NCBI GenBank assembly: GCA_963750255.1
Contig: CAVVPZ010000005.1
Span: forward strand, 124,001-188,000
Origin: DATLED01 sp963750255
GTDB taxonomy: Bacteria; Actinomycetota; Acidimicrobiia; Acidimicrobiales; CADCTF01
Direction: 5' to 3'
DNA: 64,000 nt
Shown piece by piece: positions 25,543-36,580 of this stretch (position 1 is its first letter; each line of letters begins with the position of its first letter). The notes under the pieces were generated by a model. The model did not search any database. It was not told the origin of the DNA and saw nothing but the letters and a program-made list of their open reading frames with translations. The position numbers and the translations under genes are program-made.

Positions 25543-27387
25543 GTGACGCGCTGGCTCGAGAATTGGGCTCCGATGGCGCTGGCCCGGGCCACCTGGCGAG
25601 CCAGCCCGCCGCTCGCCGCCATCTGGTGGGGGCTAGTGGCGATACGGGCCGCGCTCCCGGCGGGGTTGACGCTCGGGCTGGGCGCGCTGGTGGCGGCCAT
25701 CGTCGATGGACGGCCGGTGACCGGTCCGTTGCTCGTGGTCGGTGGCTCCTTCGCAGTGTTGAGCATGTCATCGCCGATCCACACGCAGATCGGTTCGATC
25801 CTCGGTGACATGACCTCGGGGTGGCTGCAGACAGCGCTGACGGACGCGTGTGCCAGCCCGCCCGGGATCAGTCACCTCGAGCGACCGGGTCTGTCGGACG
25901 AGCTGACGATGGGCCGAGACTTCGATCTCGGGATCACCGGGCCGCCGATGTCGGTCGCCCTCGGGTTCATCTCGGCTGGCTTGGTGGCGCTCGGCGGCGG
26001 GGTGGCCCAGACCGTGGTCCTCGGCACGGTCCTGTGGTGGGCGCCGTTCGTGATCGGTGGAGCGTGGCTCTCGACGCACTGGCTGTTGCGGGAGAGCTCA
26101 GTCTGGTCGAATCGCACCGATCCCGATGTGATGGCCGAACAGCGCCACGCCGACTACGCCTACCGTCTCGCCGTCGAGGCCCAGCCGGCCAAGGAGCTAC
26201 GCGTCTTCGGGCTCGGCGAGTGGACCGTCGAGCGTTTCGCCTCCCGCCGGCGCCGCCTCGTCGACCTGCAATGGACGGCGATGCGGCTACGCCAGCGATC
26301 GTTGTTGGCCGTCTTCGCGGTGCTCGGCGGTGCGCACGCGCTGGTCCTCGTGCCGTTGGTGTCGTCGGCCATACACGGGGACCTCGGCATCGGCAGCATC
26401 GTGGTCGGGGCGCAGGCCCTCCTCGGCGCCAGCGCGCTCGCTGTCGGAGGCTTCGCCTGGGCGCTCGAGGGTGCGGCGCAGCCGGTGCTCGTCGTCGAAC
26501 GACTGGGCAAGCGCATGGCCGAGGAGGGCGCACTCGACACCTCGGGTGCCACCGAGGCCGCGGCCGGGCTCCCCGCGGAATCGATCCGATTCGAAGACGT
26601 CGGCTTCACGTACCCGAGCGGCGGCGCGCCGGTGTACCACCATCTCGACCTCACGATCCCGGCGGGAAAGTCGCTGGCCATCGTCGGACGCAACGGGGTC
26701 GGGAAGACGACGCTGGTCAAGTTGCTGTGCCGGCTGTACGACCCGACGTCCGGGACCATCACCGTCGATGGTCGCGATCTCCGGACCTTCGACGTCGAGT
26801 CGTGGCGGCGACGGGTCAGCGTCGTGTTCCAGGACTTCGTCCGCTTCGAGCTCTCCCTGCGCCGGAACGTCGTGCTGGATGGCACGTCGATCGACGATGA
26901 CGCGCTCGCTGAGCCTCCTCGAGGTCGCCGGCGCCGCCGGGCTCGCCGAGCTCGATCAGCCTCTCTCGAAGGCCCAGCCCGGGGGCACCGACCTGTCCGG
27001 TGGACAGTGGCAGCGGGTTGCACTCGCTCGGGCCCTTGCGTCGGTGCAGCTGGGCGCAGGAGTCGTCATCCTCGATGAGCCCACCGCCCAACTCGACGTG
27101 CGGGGCGAGGCGGCCATCTTCGAACGGCTGCTGGCCGCAACCGCCGGCTGCACCACCATCCTGATCTCCCACCGCTTCTCCACCGTGCGTCACGCCGATC
27201 ACATCGTCGTCATCGAGGACGGGCTCGTCGTCGAACAGGGCTCGCACGACCAGTTGATGTCCAGCGCCGGTCGATACAAGGAGATGTTCGATCTCCAAGC
27301 CTCCCGCTTCAATGAGAGCGAGCTTCCCGACCTCGACGACGTCGAGGCCGACTTGCTCGAGGCGTCCGAAGAGTCCGAGGTGATCGG

Positions 27388-27391
<4 letters not shown>
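25543..27391 (+). CDS. ABC exporter half-transporter 1 (permease-ATPase), one frameshift
   Basis: About 615 residues. A membrane domain (about 15-320, with AEAQPAKELRVFGLGEW as intracellular coupling loop) precedes the ATPase domain. Walker A is GRNGVGKTT, the Q-loop VVFQDFVRFELSLRRNV, the signature DLSGGQWQRVALA and Walker B VVILDEPTAQLD, with ILISHRFSTVR as H-loop. The frame changes at 26905-26915, just after DDDAL and before SLLEVAGAAGLAEL. The QDFxRFEL and SGGQW variants are shared with the next gene, so the two halves belong to one subfamily. Substrate unknown. Confidence 0.87.
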
Positions 27392-29200
<1,809 letters not shown>

Positions 29201-29215
29201 AACGTGGAGCCCGTC

Positions 29216-29265
29216 CGTTTTGGGCACCACCAGAGCGCGATCCGCGCTCTGGTCCTGCCCAATTG
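29216..29265. terminator. Palindromic hairpin, copy 2 of the repeat family
   Basis: ACCAGAGCGCG (29229-29239) pairs perfectly with CGCGCTCTGGT (29243-29253). GGGCA (29222-29226) pairs with TGCCC (29256-29260) outside it, and CGTTTTGGGCA opens the element as in the copy at 14278. It follows the ABC exporter stop by 15 bp and precedes the tRNA, consistent with a terminator. Confidence 0.65.
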
Positions 29266-29270
29266 CTGCG

Positions 29271-29344
29271 TGGGCGCTGAGGGACTCGAACCCCCGACCT
29301 CTGCCGTGTGAAGGCAGCGCTCTAACCAACTGAGCTAAGCGCCC
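29271..29344 (-). tRNA. tRNA-Val (anticodon CAC)
   Basis: On the minus strand a full cloverleaf folds: acceptor GGGCGCT/AGCGCCC, D stem GCTC/GAGC, anticodon arm CTGCC-TTCACAC-GGCAG, T arm with GTTCGAG. The anticodon is CAC, reading GTG. U33 is normal. The discriminator is A and CCA is not encoded. Confidence 0.95.
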
Positions 29345-29395
29345 GGTGCGGGGCGCCACTGTAGCGAGGTTCGAGGACGGCGCGATGATCGACAG

Positions 29396-30457
29396 ATGCG
29401 CATCGGTGTCATCGCTCCGCCTTGGACTCCGATCCCGCCCGTGCTCTACGGCGGCATCGAGGTCATCGTCGACCAGCTGGCGACGGGTTTCCAGGCCGCC
29501 GGTCACGAGGTGCTGCTCTTCACGACGGGCGATTCGACCTGCGACGTGCCTCGACGTCACCACCTCGACCATGCCGCCGGCACCCGCATCGGCCACAGCG
29601 CCCCGGAGCTCCGCCACGTCCTCGCCGCCTACGACGTGATGGACGAGTGGGGGGCCGACGTCATCCACGATCACACCCTGGCGGGGCCGATACTCGCAGC
29701 GGAAACGAGAAATGCGTCGGCGCCGGTGGTCACGACGATGCACAACCAATTCGACACCGAGCTCACCGAGCTCTATCGCCGGGCGTCGCATCGGGTCCCG
29801 ATCGTCGCCATCAGCCATGCGCAGCGCCGTCCAGTCCCCGATCTCCCCATCGCTCGGGTGATCCATCACGGCGTCCGGGCGGACGACTTTCCGGTCGGCG
29901 ACGGCGACGGCGGCTACCTCCTCTTCCTGGGTCGAATGTCACCCGACAAGGGTCCCCACCGAGCGATGGAGGCGGCCTACAAGGCCGGGAAGCGCTTGAT
30001 CATGTGCGCCAAGATGCGCGACCCGTGGGAGTTCGACTACTTCGACGAGTACGTCCGCCCTTACCTCAACGACGACATCCGGTATCTCGGCGAGGTCGCC
30101 CACGAGCGCAAGCTCGAGCTGCTGGCCGGCGCCGAAGCGCTCCTCTTCCCCATCCGTTGGAACGAGCCCTTCGGCATGGTCATGATCGAGGCCCTGGCCT
30201 GCGGCACCCCCGTGCTCGCCTTCCCCGAGGGCGCAGTACCCGAGGTCATCGAGGACGGACGGACCGGCGTGCTCTGCCACGACGTCGCTGACCTGACCGA
30301 GGCCATCGGACGCATCGGTCAGTTGGATCGGGCCGCGTGTCGCGCTGCCGTCGAGGGCTACTTCTCCACCGACCGTATGGTGCGCGAGTACCTCGACCTG
30401 TTCACGACGTTGGTGACCCAATCGACGCCATCGACGGCACGGGCTGGCCGGGGCTGA
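29396..30457 (+). CDS. GT4-family glycosyltransferase
   Basis: 353 residues with a GT-B fold. The N-terminal domain begins MRIGVIAPPWTPIPPVLYGG, with the Gly-rich acceptor loop YGGIEVIVDQLATG. YLLFLGRMSPDKGPHRAMEA starts the nucleotide-sugar domain, and EPFGMVMIEALACGTPVLAF is the EX7E retaining motif. It is cytosolic and probably transfers a sugar to a glycan or small molecule. The 3' end overlaps the convergent amidase gene by 56 bp. Confidence 0.92.
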   Translation: MRIGVIAPPWTPIPPVLYGGIEVIVDQLATGFQAAGHEVLLFTTGDSTCDVPRRHHLDHAAGTRIGHSAPELRHVLAAYDVMDEWGADVIHDHTLAGPILAAETRNASAPVVTTMHNQFDTELTELYRRASHRVPIVAISHAQRRPVPDLPIARVIHHGVRADDFPVGDGDGGYLLFLGRMSPDKGPHRAMEAAYKAGKRLIMCAKMRDPWEFDYFDEYVRPYLNDDIRYLGEVAHERKLELLAGAEALLFPIRWNEPFGMVMIEALACGTPVLAFPEGAVPEVIEDGRTGVLCHDVADLTEAIGRIGQLDRAACRAAVEGYFSTDRMVREYLDLFTTLVTQSTPSTARAGRG

Positions 30458-31835
30458 GCACGGCCTCCATGGCCGCCATGCTTCGGAGCACGACCTGGTC
30501 GCCGTGTTGGGGTCCGATCAGCTGTAGCCCGACCGGGAGGCCATCGGGCGTGAACCCGGCACACACTGATCCCGCTGGCGAACGGGTCATGTTGAACGGA
30601 TACGTGAACGCAACCCAGTTGCCCGACTCCACGCCGTTGATCCGGCCCGGTTGACCCGAGAGCGGCGCGGCCGACGCCGTCGTCGGACACACGAGCAGGC
30701 GGACATCGTGGAACAGCTCCACGAGGCGCTGGTTGAGCCGATGGCATTGGTCCTCGGCCTTGACCAGGTCGACAGCCGAGAGGCCGCGACCCCAGTCGGC
30801 CATCGAGCGAAGGCCGGGGTCGATGCGCTCCCACATCGGCGTGTCTCGGTAGGGCTCGAGCGTGCGCGCGTTGTACGCGTTGGTCATCGTCACCCATGAC
30901 AGGCCCGGGTCTTCGTCGAACACCGAGTCGATCTCGATCACCTCGGCCCCCAAGTCGGACATGCGATCGACGGCGGCACGACAGGCGGCGGCAACGTCGT
31001 CGTCGACGGTCGCGTATCCGAGCGTCGGCGACCATCCCACGCGCATAGGGAGGTGGGCGTCCTCGATGGCCGCCAACCAGGAGGGCTCGGGCATCGACAA
31101 CGAGCGGAGGTCGTTGGGGTCGGGACCGATGACCGCGTCGAGCGCGGCGACGGTGTCGGCCACCGTCCGAGCCATCGGGCCCCCCGTCGACAGATGTCCC
31201 CAGTTGGGTGGGATGCGACCGCCCGCGGGCACCCTGCCGAGCGACGGCTTGAAGCCAGCGAGGCCACACAGCGCAGCCGGGATGCGGATCGAGCCGCCTC
31301 CGTCGGACGACGTGGCCATCGGCACCATCCCCGACGCCACCGCAGCCGCCGACCCACCCGAGGACCCACCCGGTGAATGCGCGAGGTTCCACGGGTTACG
31401 GGTGGCCCCGAACACCTCGTTGATGGTGTCACCCTTCCACCCCAACTCCGGCGTGTTGGTCTTGCCCACGACCACGCACCCGGCAGCCTTGAGACGGGCC
31501 ACCAGGATCGAGTCGGTGGCGGCCACCGGCGACTCGGCGAAGCAGGGCGAACCCTTGGTGGTACGGAAGCCGGCCGCGTCCTCGAGGTCTTTGACGCCGA
31601 TGGGGATACCGGCCAACGGCCCGGGATCCTCGCCGGCAGCGACGGACTCGTCGATGGCCGACGCCGCTTCCATCGCCGCGTCGCCGTCGACGGCCACGAA
31701 CGCGTTGATGGCCCCGTTGAGTGCCTCGATCCGGCGGAGGGCATGCGCGGTCAACTCCCGCGACGACACCTCACCTCGTCGAACCTGCTCGGCGAGCGAA
31801 ACAACGGAGTCTCGTTGGAAGTCGATCGGCGGCAT
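30402..31835 (-). CDS. Amidase-signature-family hydrolase
   Basis: 477 residues, usual length. The Ser-cisSer-Lys triad is visible: Lys in GIPIGVKDLEDAAG, and the serines in SPGGSSGGSAAAVASGMVP and DGGGSIRIPAALCGLAGFKP. It hydrolyses an amide to acid and ammonia or amine; the substrate is unknown, and GatA-like function is unlikely without GatB/C neighbours. The ATG at 31835 has no ribosome site but a TAGAGT box ends 6 nt before it. It diverges from the VOC gene, so both may serve one catabolic route. Confidence 0.93.
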   Translation of the reverse strand: MPPIDFQRDSVVSLAEQVRRGEVSSRELTAHALRRIEALNGAINAFVAVDGDAAMEAASAIDESVAAGEDPGPLAGIPIGVKDLEDAAGFRTTKGSPCFAESPVAATDSILVARLKAAGCVVVGKTNTPELGWKGDTINEVFGATRNPWNLAHSPGGSSGGSAAAVASGMVPMATSSDGGGSIRIPAALCGLAGFKPSLGRVPAGGRIPPNWGHLSTGGPMARTVADTVAALDAVIGPDPNDLRSLSMPEPSWLAAIEDAHLPMRVGWSPTLGYATVDDDVAAACRAAVDRMSDLGAEVIEIDSVFDEDPGLSWVTMTNAYNARTLEPYRDTPMWERIDPGLRSMADWGRGLSAVDLVKAEDQCHRLNQRLVELFHDVRLLVCPTTASAAPLSGQPGRINGVESGNWVAFTYPFNMTRSPAGSVCAGFTPDGLPVGLQLIGPQHGDQVVLRSMAAMEAVLSPGQPVPSMASIGSPTS

Positions 31836-31857
31836 GGGCTCACTCTAGGTTTCGGGC
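31836..31857. promoter_or_regulatory. 22-bp divergent leaderless promoter with overlapping -10 boxes
   Basis: This is the whole space between the amidase ATG (31835, minus) and the VOC GTG (31858, plus). Minus-strand TAGAGT (31842-31847) and plus-strand TAGGTT (31846-31851) share two base pairs. Each ends exactly 6 nt before its start codon. There is no room for untranslated leaders. Confidence 0.6.
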
Positions 31858-32694
31858 GTGTCCGCCATCCCTGCCATCGACCTCGACCACGTCGCCGTTG
31901 CCGTCGAGCGCCAAGACGACGCCTGGCCGACCTACGGCCGCGACCTGCCATCGGCGTGGATCGGCGGCGGTGGGTCGGCGGGCTTTCACTCGGCCCAGGT
32001 GCAATATGCGAACGGAATGAAGGTCGAGGTGCTCGAGCCCTATCTCGTCGAGCACAACGACTTCCTGCGTCGATTCCTCGATCGAAGCGGTCCCGGCCCG
32101 CACCACCTGACGTTCAAGGTCAAGGACATCGTGGGGGCGCTGGGAGTGGCCGAGGCGGCCGGCTATCGACCCGTGGGCGTGAATCTGGCCAACGACTTCT
32201 GGAAGGAAGCGTTCCTTCATCCGAAGGACGCTCCCGGCGTCGTCGTGCAACTCGCGCAGCAGGCCGAGAGCGGCGACTGGGGCACCAACGCGACCTCGGG
32301 CTGGCATCCCGATCGACGGGTCGCCGACGACGCAATCCTCGTGCACGTCGCGCACGCTGTCGCAGACCTCGGCGAGGGCCTCAGGCTCTTCCGGGACCTG
32401 TTGGGAGGTGCCGAAGTCGCCGCCGGCGAGGCCGACACCATCGGCTTCGTCGACCTGCGATGGCCGGGCCCGGGGCAGGTGCGCCTCCTCCACGGTCGTG
32501 GCCTCACCCCCTGGTTGGAGGGCCGAAGCGGGCGCGTGCACCACCTCGCCTTCGCCGTCGACGAGCCCGGCGAGATCGCTCGGGCCACGCGCGCCAACGG
32601 CGACACCTTTGAGGTCGAGCCCGAGGCCAATCACGGTGTTCGCCTTCGCCTCGCGGCCACGCCGTTGCCGTTTGTCGACCGCCCCCTCGGGTAA
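31858..32694 (+). CDS. Two-domain VOC (glyoxalase/dioxygenase superfamily) protein
   Basis: 278 residues with two vicinal-oxygen-chelate modules. Module 1 starts AIDLDHVAVAVERQDDAW, with VEVLEPYL and GPHHLTFKVKDI. Module 2 runs from LVHVAHAVADLGEGLRLF to GRVHHLAFAVDEPGEI. His in DHVAV, HHLTF and HHLAF and Glu in VEVLEP are candidate metal ligands. The reaction is not predictable. The GTG at 31858 is set by the leaderless promoter. Confidence 0.87.
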   Translation: MSAIPAIDLDHVAVAVERQDDAWPTYGRDLPSAWIGGGGSAGFHSAQVQYANGMKVEVLEPYLVEHNDFLRRFLDRSGPGPHHLTFKVKDIVGALGVAEAAGYRPVGVNLANDFWKEAFLHPKDAPGVVVQLAQQAESGDWGTNATSGWHPDRRVADDAILVHVAHAVADLGEGLRLFRDLLGGAEVAAGEADTIGFVDLRWPGPGQVRLLHGRGLTPWLEGRSGRVHHLAFAVDEPGEIARATRANGDTFEVEPEANHGVRLRLAATPLPFVDRPLG

Positions 32695-32730
32695 GTACCG
32701 GTCGTTCCCAACCAACAAGAGGTGACCCGC

Positions 32731-32895
32731 ATGGGCGAGAAGATGGATGATCTGAAGGGCCGGGCCAAGGAAGCGGTCGGCGACGCGACCGACAACAACG
32801 ACATGAAGCGCGAAGGCAAGCTCGATCAGGGTAAGGCCGAGGTCAAGGACGCAGTCGACAAGGTCGGCGACAAGATCAAGGACATCATCAAGTAG
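32731..32895 (+). CDS. CsbD-family small stress protein
   Basis: 54 residues, very hydrophilic: MGEKMDDLKGRAKEAVGD, then KREGKLDQGKAEVKDAVDKV and KIKDIIK. This is the standard CsbD-like pattern of a general-stress protein of unknown mechanism. AAGAGG lies upstream at the right distance. A GTG 9 nt upstream is in frame but too close to that site. Confidence 0.9.
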   Translation: MGEKMDDLKGRAKEAVGDATDNNDMKREGKLDQGKAEVKDAVDKVGDKIKDIIK

Positions 32896-32907
32896 CGCTC
32901 GTCGCGA

Positions 32908-34095
32908 TCACGCCGCAGCCTCCGTCGCCATTCCGCCCGGCACGGAGGTTGCGGCTTCTTCGCGTGGCGGACTCGCACGGACGAATCGGCGCTCGATGAT
33001 CAAATAGCTGGCAATCCCGGCGGCGAAGGAAACGGCCGTGAGAGCGGCCACCGCCAGCAACGCCCGCGCCGGGGCGACGGGAGAGCCGTAGGACACCCCG
33101 GCGGCTCGGAGCCCGTACTGCAGGACCGGGTAGTGGAAGAGGTAGACGCCGTAGCTGACCAACCCGGCGAGGCGGAGCGACGGGTGTTCGAGGATCGCGG
33201 CCCGAGGGGCGCCTCCGTCCGACATCTTTGGCATTGCGGTGAGCCCTCGCAGGAGCAGGAGCGACAGCACGCCGGCCACGAACGTGTGGAGCAGCTTCGA
33301 CCCCAGGCCGTGGCCGACGCCGTCGAGCACGGCGCCCTCGTAGGCACCGAGGCCGATCAGGGCGACGAACAGCGCGACCCCGGCGCCTCGCCTTTGCACG
33401 GCCTCGACCAGTCGCGACGGCCGACCCGATGACCATCCCGACACCACGCCGGCCAACGCCGCTCCCATGGCGAACTGCTCCATACGCCCGAACGTGAAAC
33501 TGGCCGCCATCCCGGCTGGAAGCACGTAACGCCACCACAAGCTCACGGCCGAACACGCCACAACGATGCGCCACCCGCCGAAGCGCCGGAGCGCAACCGC
33601 GAACAACGGGGCGAGCACGTAGAAGTGCACTTCGGTCGTAAGGCTCCAGTAGACGACGTTCACTTCCGACGGGAGGGAGGGTGAGACGTATTGCTGGACG
33701 GTGGCGAGGAGTCCGAGGTCGAGCGGCGACCGAAGCAGATGCGGTGCCAGCAGTGGGACGAGGATGAGCAGCGACACCCAGTACGCCGGCAAGATGCGCG
33801 CCGCCCGCTTTCGGGCGAACGCCCACGCGGCCGCCCCCGTGGTGGCGTGATGGCGGCGAGCCGACGTCCAACTGGCCACGATGAGAAACCCCGAAAGCAC
33901 GAAGAAGGCGTCGAGCGCGAAGCGGGCCGTACTCAGGGGCCAGGTCCACACGGCAACGTCTCGGGTGGCGGGCGAGCCGTCGCCGAGCACGATCATTCGA
34001 AAGGCGTGGTAGAGGACGACGGCGATGACGGCGACGCCCCGCACGCCGTCGAGCATCGGGTAGCGGGTCGGGGCCCGAAGGTCGTCCGCCAGCAT
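32908..34095 (-). CDS. Acyltransferase-3-family membrane acyltransferase
   Basis: 395 residues, about ten membrane helices. The start region RYPMLDGVRGVAVIAVVLYH contains the conserved Arg and the catalytic His of family 3. FALDAFFVLSGFLIVASW and FARKRAARILPAYWVSLL follow, then YWSLTTEVHFYVLAPLF. These enzymes acylate sugars or other exported glycans. The ATG at 34095 is chosen because it puts the conserved segment near the N-terminus. The divergent esterase starts 36 bp away. Confidence 0.92.
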   Translation of the reverse strand: MLADDLRAPTRYPMLDGVRGVAVIAVVLYHAFRMIVLGDGSPATRDVAVWTWPLSTARFALDAFFVLSGFLIVASWTSARRHHATTGAAAWAFARKRAARILPAYWVSLLILVPLLAPHLLRSPLDLGLLATVQQYVSPSLPSEVNVVYWSLTTEVHFYVLAPLFAVALRRFGGWRIVVACSAVSLWWRYVLPAGMAASFTFGRMEQFAMGAALAGVVSGWSSGRPSRLVEAVQRRGAGVALFVALIGLGAYEGAVLDGVGHGLGSKLLHTFVAGVLSLLLLRGLTAMPKMSDGGAPRAAILEHPSLRLAGLVSYGVYLFHYPVLQYGLRAAGVSYGSPVAPARALLAVAALTAVSFAAGIASYLIIERRFVRASPPREEAATSVPGGMATEAAA

Positions 34096-34131
34096 GCTGG
34101 TCGTCGGCACCTCGCACCCGTACCCCCGCGG

Positions 34132-34908
34132 GTGGCCATTTGCACCTTTCTCCTCGCCACGGTCCTCTGCTCCATCGCCGTCAACCGCGAGACGACGGGC
34201 GCCGGCGCGACATCTTCGGGCGTCTGCCGCCCGACGGTTGGACTCGAGCAACGGACCGTCACCGTGTCCGGGCGATCCCGGACGTATCTCATCGAGGTCC
34301 CGCCCGCCGCGACTCAGGCGCCAGTCGTGCTCGCCTTTCACGGATATTCCTCGAGCGCCGAACGCCTGGCCGCCATTTCTGGGTTGGCGGCCGGCGGCGC
34401 CGCCCGCGGCGATGTGGTGGTTTTCCCCCAAGGTTGGGGCGAGCCCGCCCGCTGGGCTGTGCCGGGACTTCGGGGAGCCGACGACGTGGCCTTCGTCGAC
34501 GCCTTGATGGCCGACCTCGTCAGTCGAGGATGCGGCGACCACTCACGGGTTTCCGCCGTCGGGTTCTCCAACGGTGCGGCGTTCGTCGCTCACCTCGCGT
34601 GCGTGAAACCGGGTCGATTCCGTGCTCTCGGGTTCGTCTCGGGCGCCAACCTCGCAGCCCCTTGCGCCGCCGCCCGCACCCCCATCGACGTGCCGGTCGT
34701 GATCGTGCATGGGGTCGACGATCGAGTGGTCCCCGTCGCCGGGGGGCCGGTGCTCGGCGGCCGGTTGACTGCCGAAACGCTCCGGAGGGCGATCGCGCGG
34801 TGGCGTGACGGCGGTCGCCGCGAAACTGTCGTTCGGCTTGCTTCTCGTACCGGCCACACCTGGCCCTCCGGCACCGCCGAGGTGATCCTCGCTACGTTCG
34901 ACACATGA
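34132..34908 (+). CDS. Secreted alpha/beta-hydrolase (PHB depolymerase/feruloyl esterase-like)
   Basis: 258 residues starting at GTG. AICTFLLATVLCSIAVN is a signal peptide or anchor. The hydrolase core has APVVLAFHGYSSSAERLA (oxyanion region), the nucleophile in AVGFSNGAAFVAHLAC (GxSxG), Asp in HGVDDRVVPV and His in RTGHTWPSG. The layout resembles LpqC and esterase-depolymerases that act on polymers outside the cell. Its place beside a membrane acyltransferase suggests opposing acylation and deacylation of an envelope glycan, which is inference. Confidence 0.85.
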   Translation: MAICTFLLATVLCSIAVNRETTGAGATSSGVCRPTVGLEQRTVTVSGRSRTYLIEVPPAATQAPVVLAFHGYSSSAERLAAISGLAAGGAARGDVVVFPQGWGEPARWAVPGLRGADDVAFVDALMADLVSRGCGDHSRVSAVGFSNGAAFVAHLACVKPGRFRALGFVSGANLAAPCAAARTPIDVPVVIVHGVDDRVVPVAGGPVLGGRLTAETLRRAIARWRDGGRRETVVRLASRTGHTWPSGTAEVILATFDT

Positions 34909-34945
34909 GGGCCGTTCGCGCGTCAGGACGAAACCGAATGGAAAC

Positions 34946-36580
34946 ATGGCGCTGACATCATCTCGACCCGTGGGCGACCTGTTCGACGACTATCCCATCG
35001 CTGGGGCGTGGGACGAGATGTTCGAGACGCCGTCTGTTCCCCGTCCGCCGTACCGGGCCCTGCACGATGCGCTCCAGCCGCTGTCGAGCTCGGAACTCGA
35101 CGAACGCGCCGCCGCCCGCGACCGTGCCTTTCGTGACCAGGGCATCACGTTCTCGCTGTCCGGGGAGGAACGCCCCTTTCCCCTCGACCTAGTGCCCCGG
35201 ATCCTGTCCGCGGCGGAGTGGGCCACGATCGAGGCCGGCGTCATCCAACGAGTCAAGGCGCTCGAAGCCTTCTTGGCCGACATCTACGGGGCTGGCCGCA
35301 TCCTCGATGACGGCGTCGTACCCCGCCGCTTGGTCACGAGCTCGAGCCACTTCCACCGCCAGGCCCATGGCATCACGCCACCCAACGGCGTGCGGGTCCA
35401 CGTCGCCGGTGTCGACTTGGTGCGCGACGAGGGCGGCCACTTCTGCGTGCTCGAGGACAACCTCCGCACGCCGTCGGGCATCTCGTACGTGGTCGAGAAC
35501 CGCCGCACCATGGCCCGGGTCTTTCCCGAGCTCTTCGCCAGTCATCGCGTACGACCGGTGTCCGGCTATCCGGCTCGGCTACTCGAAGCATTGCGAGCGT
35601 CGGCACCGACCGGCGTCGGTGATCCCACCGTCGTGGTCCTCACCCCGGGCGTCTACAACTCGGCCTACTTCGAGCACTCGTTCCTCGCCCGACAGATGGG
35701 GGTCGAACTGGTGGAGGGCCGCGACTTGGTCTGTCGCGACAACATCGTCTCGATGCGCACGACCGATGGCGAGCAGCGAGTCGACGTCATCTATCGACGC
35801 ATCGACGATGACTTCCTCGATCCGCTCCACTTCCGGCCCGACTCGATCGTGGGTTGCCCCGGACTGCTCAACGCGGCCCGAGCGGGCACGCTCACCATCG
35901 CCAACGCCGTAGGCAACGGCGTGGCCGACGACAAGCTCCTGGCCACCTACGTGCCCGACATCATCGAGTATTACCTCGACGAGGAGGCCATCCTCCCCAA
36001 CATCGAGACGTATCGACTCGGCGACGACGGCGTGTTGCCTTGGGTGCTCGATCGTCTCGACGAGCTCGTGCTCAAGCCCGTCGACGGCTCCGGCGGTTAC
36101 GGCCTCGTAATCGGGCCGCAGGCCGACGACGAGACTCTCTCGGAATTGGCCGACGCGCTGCGGGCGAACCCTCGACAGTGGATCGCGCAGCGAGTCGTCC
36201 AACTGTCGACCTCACCGACGCAGGTGGGCGACCATCTCCGGCCCCGGCACATCGATCTGCGGCCCTTCGCCATCAACGACGGCGAGAAGATCTGGGTCGT
36301 GCCGGGCGGCCTCACTCGCGTGGCGCTTCCCGAGGGCAGCCTTGTCGTCAACTCGAGTCAGGGCGGTGGCTCCAAGGACACCTGGGTGCTCGCCGGCGCC
36401 GGGCGTGCCTCTCCGCCGCGGGGCCTCGGCGTCGACTCCGACTCCGACTCGGCCCATCTCCTGCCGCCGAGCATGGCCACCCGCCAACCTGACCCCGGAC
36501 CGGGCACAGCCTCGGCCAGTCAGATGCAACAACAACAGCAGCAGCACGACGCTTCGACCTCCGGAGACGACGGGTGCTGA
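34946..36580 (+). CDS. Circularly permuted ATP-grasp protein
   Basis: 544 residues. The core matches the circularly permuted ATP-grasp type (DUF404/407 group): DLVPRILSAAEWATIEAGV, LEAFLADIYGAGRIL, GVDLVRDEGGHFCVLEDNLR, GISYVVENRRTM, ELVLKPVDGSGGYGLVIG, HIDLRPFAI and VPGGLTRVALPEGSLVVNS. Such enzymes are thought to ligate amino groups to carboxylates. A disordered Ser/Asp and Gln-rich tail (QMQQQQQQH) ends the protein. It is first in a conserved trio with alpha-E and transglutaminase genes and overlaps the alpha-E start by 7 bp. Confidence 0.9.
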   Translation: MALTSSRPVGDLFDDYPIAGAWDEMFETPSVPRPPYRALHDALQPLSSSELDERAAARDRAFRDQGITFSLSGEERPFPLDLVPRILSAAEWATIEAGVIQRVKALEAFLADIYGAGRILDDGVVPRRLVTSSSHFHRQAHGITPPNGVRVHVAGVDLVRDEGGHFCVLEDNLRTPSGISYVVENRRTMARVFPELFASHRVRPVSGYPARLLEALRASAPTGVGDPTVVVLTPGVYNSAYFEHSFLARQMGVELVEGRDLVCRDNIVSMRTTDGEQRVDVIYRRIDDDFLDPLHFRPDSIVGCPGLLNAARAGTLTIANAVGNGVADDKLLATYVPDIIEYYLDEEAILPNIETYRLGDDGVLPWVLDRLDELVLKPVDGSGGYGLVIGPQADDETLSELADALRANPRQWIAQRVVQLSTSPTQVGDHLRPRHIDLRPFAINDGEKIWVVPGGLTRVALPEGSLVVNSSQGGGSKDTWVLAGAGRASPPRGLGVDSDSDSAHLLPPSMATRQPDPGPGTASASQMQQQQQQHDASTSGDDGC

